Of a DNA stretch of 39,195 nucleotides, positions 14,914 through 22,663 are shown in pieces. The position numbers and the translations under genes are program-made. The notes under the pieces are model-generated. The model saw nothing but the letters and a program-made list of their open reading frames with translations. It ran no database searches and was not told the origin of the DNA. Every line of letters starts with the position of its first letter. Positions within the stretch are counted from its first letter, which is position 1. The DNA lies in the NCBI GenBank assembly GCA_003022905.1, contig PXSE01000141.1, positions 1 through 39,195 on the forward strand, in the 5' to 3' direction. Source of the stretch: Halobacteriales archaeon QS_9_68_42 (GTDB lineage Archaea > Halobacteriota > Halobacteria > Halobacteriales > Haloarculaceae).

Positions 14914-15730
14914 TGTCGAGCTGCCGGCCCGCGCCCGTCTCGAGGCCCGCCTCGACGAACTGGTCGCCGAGAACCGCTTCACCATCGCCGTCGTGTTCCC
15001 GGCGCTGGGGGCGGTGACCATCCTCGCCTCCGCCGAGGGCCTGCTGCCGGAGCCGCTGTCGTTTAACCCCTACTTCCTCCTGTTCGGCGTCGCAGTTATG
15101 CGATTGCCGCTGGTGGCAGGCCTGGCGCCCCTGCTCACCCGTCGCGGAGCCGCGGGCCTCGCCGCGCTGTGCGGCTACACCTACGCTGTCGAGCTGGTCG
15201 GCGTTAGGACCGGCTACCCCTACGGCGCCTTCGAGTACGGCGTCGACCTCGGGCCGATGGTCGGCGGAATTCCGGCCGCGCTGCCGCTGTTCTTCCTGCC
15301 GCTGGTCGTCAACGCCTACCTGCTGTCGCTCTTGTTGTTCGGCGACGCCGCCCGCCGGGCACTCGTCCGGGTGCCCGTCGTCGTCGCCGCCGTCGTCGGA
15401 ATGGACCTCGTGTTGGACCCCGCGGCCGTCGCGGTCGGCTTCTGGGCTTACGACGCCGGCGGCGCCTACTACGGCGTCCCCCCGATGAACTACGCCGGCT
15501 GGGTGCTGTCGGCGGTCGTCTCGGTCATTGTCGTCGATAGGGTGCTCGACCGGACCGCTGTGCTCCGGCGGCTGGACGCCTGCAGGTTCCTCCTCGACGA
15601 CCTGGTCAGCTTCGTCATCCTGTGGGGCGGCATTAACCTCTACTTCGGCAACTGGGTGCCCGCGGCGCTCGCCGCCGCCTACGGCTACGGGCTGTGGCGC
15701 ACCGACCGCTTCGACTTCCCCGAGCGGTGA
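14906..15730 (+). CDS. cruF: Bisanhydrobacterioruberin hydratase
   Basis: The 274-residue integral membrane protein has about seven hydrophobic segments. Its family (CruF, carotenoid 2''/1' hydratase, DUF422) is shown by GVRTGYPYGAFEYGVDLGPM near 101-120, VVGMDLVLDPAAVAVGFWAY near 165-185, and GVPPMNYAGWVLSA near 193-206. CruF adds water to the C2'' double bonds of bisanhydrobacterioruberin to give bacterioruberin, the C50 red pigment. It closes the operon and is translationally coupled to lyeJ. The N-terminal 20 residues are polar; the ATG used overlaps the upstream stop and gives normal length. Confidence 0.9.
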   Translation: MASVELPARARLEARLDELVAENRFTIAVVFPALGAVTILASAEGLLPEPLSFNPYFLLFGVAVMRLPLVAGLAPLLTRRGAAGLAALCGYTYAVELVGVRTGYPYGAFEYGVDLGPMVGGIPAALPLFFLPLVVNAYLLSLLLFGDAARRALVRVPVVVAAVVGMDLVLDPAAVAVGFWAYDAGGAYYGVPPMNYAGWVLSAVVSVIVVDRVLDRTAVLRRLDACRFLLDDLVSFVILWGGINLYFGNWVPAALAAAYGYGLWRTDRFDFPER

Positions 15731-15749
15731 CCTGGCCGTCGTGATGGAG

Positions 15750-16079
15750 CTACTCTTCGATGAGGCCCTCGAGTTCGGCCTCCAGTTCGGATTCCGAGAG
15801 TTCCTCCCCGAGATACCCATCGTGAACGTCGTCGACGGAATCGTAGTTGTCGTCCGCGAGCGACTGGTGGTCGGCCGTCGACTCCTCGGCTGCCTGCCAG
15901 CCGGCGTACAGCTGATACGCCGCGTACCCGAGCCCGGCCGCCAGCAGGACGAGTATCGCCCCCGACAGGGCGCGGGACACCCACCGGACGGTCATGGCCC
16001 ACACCTGCCCGGCGAAAAACAGCCCGAGAGCGACCACAGCGATGGTGGCACCCGCTTTCAGCCCGTCGGCGTTCACCAT
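15750..16079 (-). CDS. Small two-TM haloarchaeal membrane protein, function unknown
   Basis: The 109-residue protein has two hydrophobic segments at about 8-28 and 37-60 (LVLLAAGLGYAAYQLYAGW), followed by a strongly acidic cytoplasm- or exterior-facing tail of about 45 residues (ADDNYDSVDDVHDGYLG, then repeated Glu/Leu to the end). I do not recognise a named function. It lies between the 3' end of cruF and the 3' end of the carotenoid oxygenase and has its own promoter region, so it need not belong to carotenoid synthesis. Confidence 0.65.
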   Translation of the reverse strand: MVNADGLKAGATIAVVALGLFFAGQVWAMTVRWVSRALSGAILVLLAAGLGYAAYQLYAGWQAAEESTADHQSLADDNYDSVDDVHDGYLGEELSESELEAELEGLIEE

Positions 16080-16081
16080 AT

Positions 16082-16118
16082 CCCCTATTGGGGAACGACA
16101 CGTTTGAATATTGTGTCG
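16082..16118 (-). promoter_or_regulatory. Inverted repeats around the TATA region of the small membrane protein gene
   Basis: CGACAC at 16096-16101 is inverted as GTGTCG at 16113-16118, with the minus-strand TATA-like AATATTCAA lying between them, 25-33 nt before the ATG at 16079. A second short palindrome, CCCC-TATT-GGGG, occupies 16082-16093, between the box and the start codon. This looks like an operator over the TBP site. The rest of the 188-bp gap up to 16267 shows no feature I can name. Confidence 0.45.
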
Positions 16119-16267
16119 AAATGCCGCACCGCATGGGCGACGGAGTGGTATCCCGGTGGCCCTACCGGGTTCGGGGAGCGACGGCCCCGACAGTTTCGCC
16201 ACGGCTGACCGTCTCGGCGACATGTTCCCCACGACTGCGGGTGACGCTAACGGCGGGGGGGCGGTAA

Positions 16268-17692
16268 TCACCCCTCCAGTTCGGGGAAGTACCGCCCGTG
16301 GAAGCCGAACGGCACGGCGTGCGGCAGCGGCGCTCGCGCCAACTCGGTCAGCGTCTCGGCATCGAAGACCAGAAGCATCGAGCGCTCCTCGCCGGTGTGC
16401 AGCGCCGGCGCCAGGACGACGCCGTCGTCCTCGCGGTCGGCGCCCGGCCGCTGGACCATCCGCGGTTCCTCGACGTAGACGCCCCGCTCCCACCACTCCG
16501 AGGCGGTCTCCCGCTCGAGGTCGGCCTTCAGCAGGCCGTTTGCGCCCCGGCGGTCGGTCGCCTGGCCGTAGGCGTACCGGTACTCCTGGCCCCGGACCGC
16601 CCGCGGGACGGTCGGCAGTTCGAGGCCGCCGTCGTAGCGCCGCGACCGCTCGACCTCTCCCTCCGCCGGGTCGATGCGATGGCGGACCAGACGGCCTGGC
16701 GGCGCCGCCGCGAAGGCGTCCCCCGAGAGCGCCTCGAACGACAGCGAGTCGATGATGTCGGCGTCCTCGAACTCGACGAGGTCCAGGACGATGTCGTCGC
16801 CGTCCTCGAAGGCGTTGACGTGGTGGAAGACGAAGAACGACGGCGTCCGCGGTTCGGCGACTACCTCGCCGGTGTCGCGGTCGATGACGACAACCCGCGT
16901 CTCGCGGTCCTCGTCGTACTTGAGGGCGTCGAGCATGCCGTCGCCGCCCGGCGAAAGCGCCCGGAGAATGGAGATACGCAGCGGCGGTTCCACGAGCAGT
17001 GCATAGTTCTCGGTGAGCGAGCAGTCGTGGACGTAGCCCGGTCCCTCGGCGGAGATAGAGGCGAACCGCTCGCGCCGGGGCTCGTCGAACGGCACCCGGT
17101 AGAGATGGTACTGCGGCGAGCGGCCGAACTCGACGGCGTAGCCCACCGTCTCCCGCCCGTGTGGGTCGACCGTGAGGTGGGCCGTCGACATGTGCTCGGT
17201 GAGGTCGTCCCGGAAGCGGAACTCACCGCGGGTCGCAAGCGTGTCGGGGTCGAAGGCGACCCGCCGGGGCGCCTCGGTCAGGGCGACGTGGTGGTCGCCA
17301 AACCGGGCGACGTGGACGTTGGCGTTGTCGGTCGACTCCGGCGGGCCGAGCGCCCGTAGCCAGCGGATTGCCTCCCGGAGGACGCCGCCGCCGGTGGCGA
17401 ACTCGCCGGCCGTCTCGCCGTCCCGGGCGTCCTCGCGGGCCTTCGTCCGGAGGAACCGGTTGGTGTAGCGCACCTCGCCGTCCTCGAAGCCGTACCGCCG
17501 CAGCATCGCCAGGCCGTCGAACCAGTGGGTCGCCCGCCGGTCGCCGAATTCGAAGCTCCCGGGGCCGTTCCGTATCAGCGCCCCCGAGAGCCATTCCGGG
17601 ACCTCGCCCTCGACGGACAATCGGCGGTCGGTCTCGTCGTCTTCGGACAGCGAGCGGAAGCCGAGGTCGTAGGCGCGGTCGGTGCCGCTCAC
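16268..17692 (-). CDS. Carotenoid oxygenase (RPE65/CCD family)
   Basis: The 474-residue protein follows the carotenoid cleavage dioxygenase family from GEVPEWLSGALIRNGPGSFE and HWFDGLAMLRRYGF at the N-terminus to HAVPFGFHGRYFPELE at the end. The four iron-binding His are visible in STAHLTVDPHG, GPGYVHDCSLTENY, FFVFHHVNAFED and FGFHGRYFP, so the seven-bladed propeller is probably intact. The GTG start lies one base after the crtB stop (TGACGTG), so the two are coupled. Members cleave carotenoid double bonds; in this context retinal formation from beta-carotene or turnover of bacterioruberin intermediates are both possible. Most haloarchaea use Brp/Blh for retinal, which is not in this window. 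Confidence 0.85.
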   Translation of the reverse strand: MSGTDRAYDLGFRSLSEDDETDRRLSVEGEVPEWLSGALIRNGPGSFEFGDRRATHWFDGLAMLRRYGFEDGEVRYTNRFLRTKAREDARDGETAGEFATGGGVLREAIRWLRALGPPESTDNANVHVARFGDHHVALTEAPRRVAFDPDTLATRGEFRFRDDLTEHMSTAHLTVDPHGRETVGYAVEFGRSPQYHLYRVPFDEPRRERFASISAEGPGYVHDCSLTENYALLVEPPLRISILRALSPGGDGMLDALKYDEDRETRVVVIDRDTGEVVAEPRTPSFFVFHHVNAFEDGDDIVLDLVEFEDADIIDSLSFEALSGDAFAAAPPGRLVRHRIDPAEGEVERSRRYDGGLELPTVPRAVRGQEYRYAYGQATDRRGANGLLKADLERETASEWWERGVYVEEPRMVQRPGADREDDGVVLAPALHTGEERSMLLVFDAETLTELARAPLPHAVPFGFHGRYFPELEG

Positions 17693-17693
17693 G

Positions 17694-18524
17694 TCAGCGC
17701 ATCGGGATCGGGTCGCCCGGTCCGGGGGCCGACGACCGGTCGCCGTTCATCGAGATGCCGCTGACCGTCTCGAACACCGCCTCGGGATCGTCCGACCACA
17801 GCCAGTGCCATCGGGTCCGCGCGACCAGTGCCGCCTTCCGGATGGTTCCGAGCGACGGCGTTGCGGTGACGGTGTCGTAGCCGCGCTCCCGGACGAGACG
17901 GTGGTGGTCGGCGTACAGCACCGCGGCGGTCAGGACCGGCAGCTGACAGTCCCGGGGGAGGTACTTGATGCCGGTCACTCCCTCCCGGTAGAGGCCCTCG
18001 GCGCGCCGCATCTCGTGCTCGACGGCGTCGCCGATCTCGTCGGTGAACCGCCGGGCCTCCAGCGTCTCGGCGTCGGCGCCGTGGGCCTCCAGCGTCTCCA
18101 GCGGCAGGTAGATACGGTCCCGGTCGACGATGTCCTCGCCGACGTCGCGCACGAAGTTGGTCAGCTGGAACGCCTCGCCGAGGGACTTGTCGATGTCGGT
18201 CAGCATCGCGTCGATGAACAGTTCGACCTCCTCGTCGGGGATGCCGTACTCCTCGCGCACCTCCGAGAACGCCGACAGTACGGGGTCGTCGGTCTCCCGG
18301 TTGCCCAGGGCCGCCTCGCGGATCTCGGCCAGGCGCTCCCGCTGTGCCTCCGGAGAGGCATCTCCCGGGTCGTCGACGACCTCGTCGGCGACACGGAAGA
18401 ACGCGTACAGCACGTAGGTCGCCTGGCGGACCCGCCGGGGGAGCAGCCGGGTGGCAAAATAGAACGTCTTCCCGGTCTGCCGGTGAATCGATTTGCTCTC
18501 GGCGAGCTGGGTGTCCTCGACCAT
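17694..18524 (-). CDS. crtB: Phytoene synthase lacking an internal segment of about 45 residues
   Basis: The 276-residue product matches squalene/phytoene synthases: TYVLYAFFRVADEVVDD carries the first Asp-rich motif (D47-D51) and LGEAFQLTNFVRDVGED the second (D127-D131), then DRIYLP and GIKYLPRDCQLPVLTAA. Between residues about 112 and 115 it jumps from MLTDIDKS to LGEAFQ. In the family these are separated by the segment carrying the Tyr- and Gly-rich helix (in haloarchaea of the type YMRGSAAAVG) and a run ending AKALGEAFQ, about 43-48 residues in all. Losing that helix removes part of the active-site wall, so activity is doubtful even though the frame is kept. Normal length is about 320. 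The start at 18524 (MVEDTQLAESK) is the family start. A minus-strand TATA-like TATTTA lies about 50 nt upstream. Confidence 0.85.
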   Translation of the reverse strand: MVEDTQLAESKSIHRQTGKTFYFATRLLPRRVRQATYVLYAFFRVADEVVDDPGDASPEAQRERLAEIREAALGNRETDDPVLSAFSEVREEYGIPDEEVELFIDAMLTDIDKSLGEAFQLTNFVRDVGEDIVDRDRIYLPLETLEAHGADAETLEARRFTDEIGDAVEHEMRRAEGLYREGVTGIKYLPRDCQLPVLTAAVLYADHHRLVRERGYDTVTATPSLGTIRKAALVARTRWHWLWSDDPEAVFETVSGISMNGDRSSAPGPGDPIPMR

Positions 18525-18787
18525 TCGCTCGGGCGTACGTAAGTTCCGACTCGTCTTAGGTGTTTGTGCAAGGGTAAATAAGGGACCGGCCGAGGGAGCG
18601 GCTTCGCCGGCCGAAGCGCTTTTTAGGCCGTCACTTCGCGGCGATGAACGTCGGCGCACCGACCTGACGCGCTCACGCTCGCGGACGCAGGACTCTCCAG
18701 GATTGGGGTGTCGCTTCGGGGGACGGCCGTCGCCCCGCCGAACCGGCGACGCCGGCACAGGACGGCACGCCGATCGGTCGAGGGCCG

Positions 18788-19171
18788 CTAAGCGATCTGG
18801 TCCTCGTACTCCGAGGGCGACAGCAGTGCCTCGAGGTCGCTCTCGTCGTCGGGGTCGATTTCGAGCATCCAGCCGTCGCCGAACGGGTCCTCGTTGACCA
18901 GTTCCGGCGCGTCGAACAGCGCCTCGTTTATCGCGGTCACCTCGCCGCCGACCGGCGCGTAGAGGTCCGAGACGGCCTTGATGGACTCGATGACGCCGAA
19001 CTCCCTTTCCCGGGTGACGGCGTCGCCGACCTCCGGCAGTTCGACGAACACCACGTCGCCGAGTTCGTCCTGTGCGAACTCCGTGATGCCGACCCGGACC
19101 GTCTCCCCGTCGCGGCGCGCCCACTCGTGGGTTTCCAGGTACCGACACTCCTCGGGAACCTCGAAGCTCAT
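18788..19171 (-). CDS. gcvH: Glycine cleavage system H protein
   Basis: The 127-residue protein opens [20 protein letters not shown] and shows the lipoylation site [20 protein letters not shown] with K65 as the lipoyl-lysine. The tail [20 protein letters not shown] is the usual H-protein end. GcvH carries the aminomethyl group from the P protein to GcvT. Met 19171 is chosen over an in-frame ATG at 19210 because the family begins here. The agmatinase frame now ends inside its start region, overlapping by 4 bp. The 263-bp gap between this gene and crtB holds a G+C-rich spacer with no recognisable feature apart from the crtB promoter. Confidence 0.9.
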   Translation of the reverse strand: MSFEVPEECRYLETHEWARRDGETVRVGITEFAQDELGDVVFVELPEVGDAVTREREFGVIESIKAVSDLYAPVGGEVTAINEALFDAPELVNEDPFGDGWMLEIDPDDESDLEALLSPSEYEDQIA

Positions 19172-20220
19172 GGGTCCACTACCGCGGTGGGGGAACGTAG
19201 TGCTTTCCACTCCGGCCGCGGCGGTGTTCGGATACGGACTGTCCAGTGGATCCGTTTCTGCCGGTTGACCGGCCGGGCCCTGGCGGACTGAAAGGGCGAG
19301 GCGTCGCGTGGCGGCTTCGCCGCCACGTTATACGGCGGCCGGTGAAACCGGCCGCCAACTCGGCGAACCCGGACGACGTAAGCACCACAGGGAGCGAAGC
19401 GACCGAGGAGCGCAGCGAGTCCTCCGTCGGCGGCCGCGAACACGAATTCCTGGAGCAGTTTCGCCGCAAGCGAGGCCGCCTGGCCGTCGTCGCGGTCGTT
19501 CACCTCGACGACGTCGAACCCGACCGCCCGCGGGGCGACGGTCCGCACGGCGTCCCGCATCTCGCGGGAGTCGAGGCCGAACGGTTCCGGCGTGCCGGTG
19601 CCGGGCGCGAAGGCCGGGTCCACGGCGTCGATGTCGACGCTGAGATAGGCATCGCCGTCGAAGCCGGGCGTCCAGTCGGCCACCTCCTCCGGCGGCACGA
19701 CAGTCACGTCCGACCGGGCGGCGCGGTTCCACTCGCTCTCGCTACCGGTGCGGGCGCCCAGCAGGACGGCCTCCTCGGCGACGTCGAGGGCGTGGTGGGT
19801 GACCGTCGCGTGGGAGAACTCGTCGCCGGCGTAGGACTCGTAGAGGTCGAGGTGTGCGTCCAGACAGACGTAGACCTCGGGGTCGGCGGCCCGGAGGCCG
19901 GCAACGGTGACGGTGTGCTCGCCGCCGACGAGCAGCGGCAGGCGGCCGGCGTCGTGGTGGTCGCGGAGGTCGGCCGCGAGGAACTCCAGGTATTCTTCGG
20001 CGTCGTTCCAGGCGTTGACGTCGCCGGCGTCGAGAACCAGACCGGAGAACTGACGGCCGGTGCGGCGGTCGTACTCGTCGAACGGGCGGGCGAACCGCCG
20101 GACGCGCTCGGGGCCGAATCGGGCGCCGGACCGGAACGTCGTCGAGACGTCCAGCGGCGCGCCGACGAGGGCGTAGGCGGCGTCGTCGGGGTCGGCCGTC
20201 GCGCCGGGGAATTCGCCCAT
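19168..20220 (-). CDS. speB: Agmatinase/arginase-family enzyme whose C-terminus is encoded by a mobile repeat
   Basis: The ATG at 20220 begins [20 protein letters not shown]. The ureohydrolase metal ligands are in [34 protein letters not shown] and [20 protein letters not shown], so the catalytic core is complete. It releases urea from agmatine or a related guanidino compound. Homology ends at about residue 266 ([12 protein letters not shown]). Residues 267 to about 333 are translated from repeat family 1 copy B, read antisense ([16 protein letters not shown] and on), and the last 17 from the former intergenic region; total 350 residues against about 265 normally. The core may still fold. It is the second gene after aIF5A, a common haloarchaeal pairing linked to agmatine use in deoxyhypusine metabolism. 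Confidence 0.85.
   Translation of the reverse strand: MGEFPGATADPDDAAYALVGAPLDVSTTFRSGARFGPERVRRFARPFDEYDRRTGRQFSGLVLDAGDVNAWNDAEEYLEFLAADLRDHHDAGRLPLLVGGEHTVTVAGLRAADPEVYVCLDAHLDLYESYAGDEFSHATVTHHALDVAEEAVLLGARTGSESEWNRAARSDVTVVPPEEVADWTPGFDGDAYLSVDIDAVDPAFAPGTGTPEPFGLDSREMRDAVRTVAPRAVGFDVVEVNDRDDGQAASLAAKLLQEFVFAAADGGLAALLGRFAPCGAYVVRVRRVGGRFHRPPYNVAAKPPRDASPFQSARARPVNRQKRIHWTVRIRTPPRPEWKALRSPTAVVDP
19220..19422 (+). mobile_element. Repeat family 1, copy B (long form, right end missing)
   Basis: It begins GGCGGTGTTCGGATACGG at 19220, like the left ends of copies C and D, and contains the shared CTGGCGGACTGAAAGGGCG block, the two-hairpin insert seen in copy A, and the CACAGGGAGCGAAGCGACCG block. 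Similarity to the other copies stops after GCGAGTCC at 19422, where the agmatinase coding sequence begins; the last 60 or so bases with the right terminal repeat are absent. The 8-mer before the left end (CCGGCCGC) resembles GCGGCCGC at 19430-19437, but both are simple G+C sequence, so I do not call a target duplication. Confidence 0.78.
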
Positions 20221-20225
20221 CCGCC

Positions 20226-20447
20226 TCAAACGACCTTGCGCTGGCCCTCGTACTCGAGGTACTCTATCTCGTCGTCGGGCGAGGGGTCGAGGCTATCGGG
20301 GATGCGCATCGTGATGGTGTCGTACGTCTCGAGGTCCATCACCTGCATGTCGGCGCCGGAGACGGAGACGACCTGGCCCTGCTTGCGGTTGATGATGGGG
20401 TAGTTCCCCTCCTGGAGGTCGCGGACCTCGGTCTGCTCTCTCGGCAT
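20226..20447 (-). CDS. eif5A: Translation factor aIF5A lacking the hypusination loop
   Basis: The 73-residue product starts [16 protein letters not shown] and jumps at residue 17 (position 20399) to [20 protein letters not shown], continuing to a normal end ([14 protein letters not shown]). Archaeal aIF5A has about 125 residues; the missing 50 or so form most of the N-terminal SH3-like domain, including the KxGKHG loop whose Lys becomes (deoxy)hypusine. What is left is the first few residues plus the C-terminal OB-fold. aIF5A relieves ribosome stalling and is considered essential, and the modified Lys is its business end, so this product should not work. The promoter is intact and frame is preserved. 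Either the join is an assembly error or another copy exists. Confidence 0.9.
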   Translation of the reverse strand: MPREQTEVRDLQEGNYPIINRKQGQVVSVSGADMQVMDLETYDTITMRIPDSLDPSPDDEIEYLEYEGQRKVV

Positions 20448-20470
20448 ACGAACCGATTCCCGTCGGCGGA

Positions 20471-20478
20471 GTATAAAC
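20471..20478 (-). promoter_or_regulatory. TATA-like box of the aIF5A-agmatinase operon
   Basis: The minus strand reads GTTTATAC, ending 23 nt before the ATG at 20447: a leaderless promoter in the standard position. Confidence 0.6.
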
Positions 20479-20498
20479 GGTTTGGATGCGTCCGGCCC

Positions 20499-20984
20499 TC
20501 AACCGGCGACGTAGCCACCCTCGGCCCGCTCGGCCAGCCCCAACAGCACCGCCCACTCCAGCACCCGGCGGACCCGCTCGCGCCAGACCCCGTCGGCGTC
20601 CGTCCGGCGGAGTTGCTCCCACCGCGGCACCCGGTCGTCGAGGCGCTCGTAGGCCGCCTCGACCCCGACCGGGTCGTCGGCGGCCGACAGCACGGACAGC
20701 GCCTCGTCGGCGAGGTACACCCGCTCCCGGAACGCGCGACGGAGCCTGTCCGGGTCGGCCTCGACCGGGAGCCGACGGTACCTCCCCTCGGTCTCCTCGG
20801 CCAGTTCCAGCGCCCGGAGGAAGGTCAGCCACTCCCTGGCGCGGTCCTGGGAGGCTACGTCCGTCCGGTCCATCAGCCGCACACAGCAGGACGTCTCGTC
20901 GTCGGGCACCAGCGGCACCGCCGCCTGCATCTCCTCGACCGCCTTCGGGGAGTCGGCCGGTTCGGGGAGGGGCTTGAACCGCAT
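20499..20984 (-). CDS. Conserved haloarchaeal protein, function unknown
   Basis: The 161-residue protein opens MRFKPLPEPADSPKAVEEMQ and is mostly helical and charged, with two similar winged-helix-like stretches: DRAREWLTFLRALELAEETE near 47-66 and RVRRVLEWAVLLGLAERAEG near 137-157. The paired AREWLTFLRALxLA / VRRVLEWAVLLGLA motifs suggest an internal duplication of a short domain. Two Cys (SCCVRL) lie near residue 33. I recall similar proteins in other haloarchaea but no function. It is 2 nt downstream of mch and probably cotranscribed with it. Confidence 0.65.
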   Translation of the reverse strand: MRFKPLPEPADSPKAVEEMQAAVPLVPDDETSCCVRLMDRTDVASQDRAREWLTFLRALELAEETEGRYRRLPVEADPDRLRRAFRERVYLADEALSVLSAADDPVGVEAAYERLDDRVPRWEQLRRTDADGVWRERVRRVLEWAVLLGLAERAEGGYVAG

Positions 20985-20985
20985 T

Positions 20986-21918
20986 CTACAGGCCGAAGCT
21001 CTCGACGAGCATCGACTCGTCGGTCCGGCCGACGACCTCGACGCCCTCGCCGACGATGTCGACGGTGACCTGTGCGGGCGCGAACACCTCGACGGGCACC
21101 TCGTAGAAGTCCCAGTCGTGGTCGGCGAAGATGTCGGCGAACGGCGTCCCGAACTGCTCGCGGGCCGTCGACGGTACCTCGTTGAACCGCTCGAAGTCCG
21201 ACTCGACGGTCAGGTGGGCCCGCCCGCCGTAGGCCAGCGCGTCGTTAGTCCGGGCCATTGCCGTCTCGTCCTCGTCAGTCACGGGCGCGACCGGCGCCGA
21301 CCCGGCCGCCGTCAGCACGTCCAGCGGGTCGTAGCCCAGTTCCGACAGCCGGAACGCCGCGAGTTCGGCCGCCCGGCTCGCGAGGGCGACGCTGCCGGTG
21401 ACGCTGGCGGTCGCAAATGTGGGCAGAAAGACGCTGGAGACGGGGACGCCGGCCATCTCGGCGACGTGTTCGGCGACGGCCTCGCCGGGCAACTCGTCGC
21501 TCTCGACGGCCAGAACGGCGAACTCCGAGGCGTCCCGGTAGCCGACCCGCTGGAACTCCTCTTCCTCGGCGACCAGCGCCCGGGCGGGGCCGCTCCCGAG
21601 GCCGTCGAAGCCGTCGACGGTCAGCTCCCAGCCGGCCTTCTGGGCGCACAGCAGCGCGATAGCGGGGTGGTCGGTGGTGGCCTCGACGTGGGTCAGCGGC
21701 GCGCCGTCGACCTCGTCGACGCCGGTCTGGACCGTCGCCAGCCCGCCGGTCTGTATCTCCGAGAGCAGCAGACCGGCCTCGATGCCGCCGACCGCCTCGA
21801 CCCCGAAGTCGAGCACCATCGCGTTGTTGTCGAGTTCCTGGACCTCAATGGCGAGTTCGTCCGCGAAGTCGATGGCCTCGTCGACCAGCTCGACGGCCAT
21901 CCGGTTGAGACTCTCCAT
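20986..21918 (-). CDS. mch: Methenyltetrahydromethanopterin cyclohydrolase
   Basis: The 310-residue protein is full length for Mch. It starts MESLNRMAVELVDEAIDFAD and shows the family motifs MVLDFGVEAVGGIEAGLLLS near 34-53, HVEATTDHPAIALLCAQKAG near 77-96, GSGPARALV near 108-116 and APVAPVTDEDETAMARTNDA near 209-228. Mch interconverts N5,N10-methenyl and N5-formyl forms of tetrahydromethanopterin. Haloarchaea keep the gene, where it may act on folate C1 units; that is inference. Its upstream region received repeat family 1 copy C, 47 bp before the ATG, which may have displaced its promoter. Confidence 0.9.
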   Translation of the reverse strand: MESLNRMAVELVDEAIDFADELAIEVQELDNNAMVLDFGVEAVGGIEAGLLLSEIQTGGLATVQTGVDEVDGAPLTHVEATTDHPAIALLCAQKAGWELTVDGFDGLGSGPARALVAEEEEFQRVGYRDASEFAVLAVESDELPGEAVAEHVAEMAGVPVSSVFLPTFATASVTGSVALASRAAELAAFRLSELGYDPLDVLTAAGSAPVAPVTDEDETAMARTNDALAYGGRAHLTVESDFERFNEVPSTAREQFGTPFADIFADHDWDFYEVPVEVFAPAQVTVDIVGEGVEVVGRTDESMLVESFGL

Positions 21919-21964
21919 ACCACGACTCCGGCGGTTCGGGCCAAAAGGGTTCCTGACAGCGCCC

Positions 21965-22173
21965 GGTAGTGTTCAAGTAAGCATTGACCGACGAGCCAGT
22001 TTCTGCCGGCCAATCAACTGACTCCTGGCGGACTGAAAGGGCGAGGCGCTCTCGGCGACCCCGGACGACGCAAGCACCACAGGGAGCGAAGCGACCGAGG
22101 AGCACAGCGAGTCCTGGGAGTCGAGAGCACCGAGGGCTTTCTGGACCCTGGAGTCCTTTATCTGAACACCACT
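21965..22173 (+). mobile_element. Repeat family 1, copy C (209 bp, short form)
   Basis: The ends are GGTAGTGTTCAAGTAAG and, inverted at the right, AGTGGTGTTCAGATAAAGG. The flanking octamers CAGCGCCC (21957-21964) and CGGCACCC (22174-22181) agree at six of eight positions, a decayed target duplication. The interior shares CTGGCGGACTGAAAGGGCG and CACAGGGAGCGAAGCGACCG with all copies, and a right-hand block GAGTCGAGAGCACCGAGGG with A and D, but lacks the two-hairpin insert. It occupies most of the gap between the divergent mch and DUF2240 genes. Confidence 0.82.
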
Positions 22174-22222
22174 CGGCACCCGGACCGACGCCTATTTGAC
22201 CGCGCCGACGGTGCTGGAAGGC

Positions 22223-22663
22223 ATGAGTCTCCAGCGCGCCGTCGCGGCGCCCTTCCGAGAGGACGGAAGCCGAGAGATGGGCGAGAGCGCCTTCGTGGTT
22301 GCGCTGTCCTTGGACCGCGACTGGTTCTCGCCGGACCAGGCCAAGCGACTGGTCGACGTCGCCGCCAGCGAGGGCCTGCTGGCCCGCGAGGACGGGCACC
22401 TCCGGGTCGAGTTCGACCCCTCGGCGGTCGACCTCCCGGAGGGGTTCGAGCCCGGCGAGGCCATCCTCCGGGAACGGTCGACCTTCGAGCGGGTCCTCGA
22501 CGCGCTCGTGGAGGCCGGCCACGACAAGCAGGACGCCGTCGCCGCGGTCAACGGCCTCCAGTCGGAGCTGGCCGTCTCCGTGGAGGCGGCGGCGGTGCTG
22601 TACGCACACGGGCAGGGTATCGACGTCCGGAAACACGCCGAGGCCGCACGGACAGAGCTGTAA
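22223..22663 (+). CDS. DUF2240-family protein
   Basis: The 146-residue acidic protein starts MSLQRAVAAPFREDGSREMG and includes FVVALSLDRDWFSPDQAKRL and DALVEAGHDKQDAVAAVNGL. This is the pattern of the archaeal DUF2240 family of small, helix-rich, probably winged-helix proteins of unknown function. The stop overlaps the start of the next gene (TAATG), so the two are cotranscribed. No metal or catalytic motif is evident. Confidence 0.75.
   Translation: MSLQRAVAAPFREDGSREMGESAFVVALSLDRDWFSPDQAKRLVDVAASEGLLAREDGHLRVEFDPSAVDLPEGFEPGEAILRERSTFERVLDALVEAGHDKQDAVAAVNGLQSELAVSVEAAAVLYAHGQGIDVRKHAEAARTEL

Noticed and set aside
19212..19437. 8-bp target duplication around repeat copy B
   Set aside because: CCGGCCGC and GCGGCCGC match at seven of eight positions but are simple G+C sequence, and the right end of the element is missing, so the match cannot be trusted.
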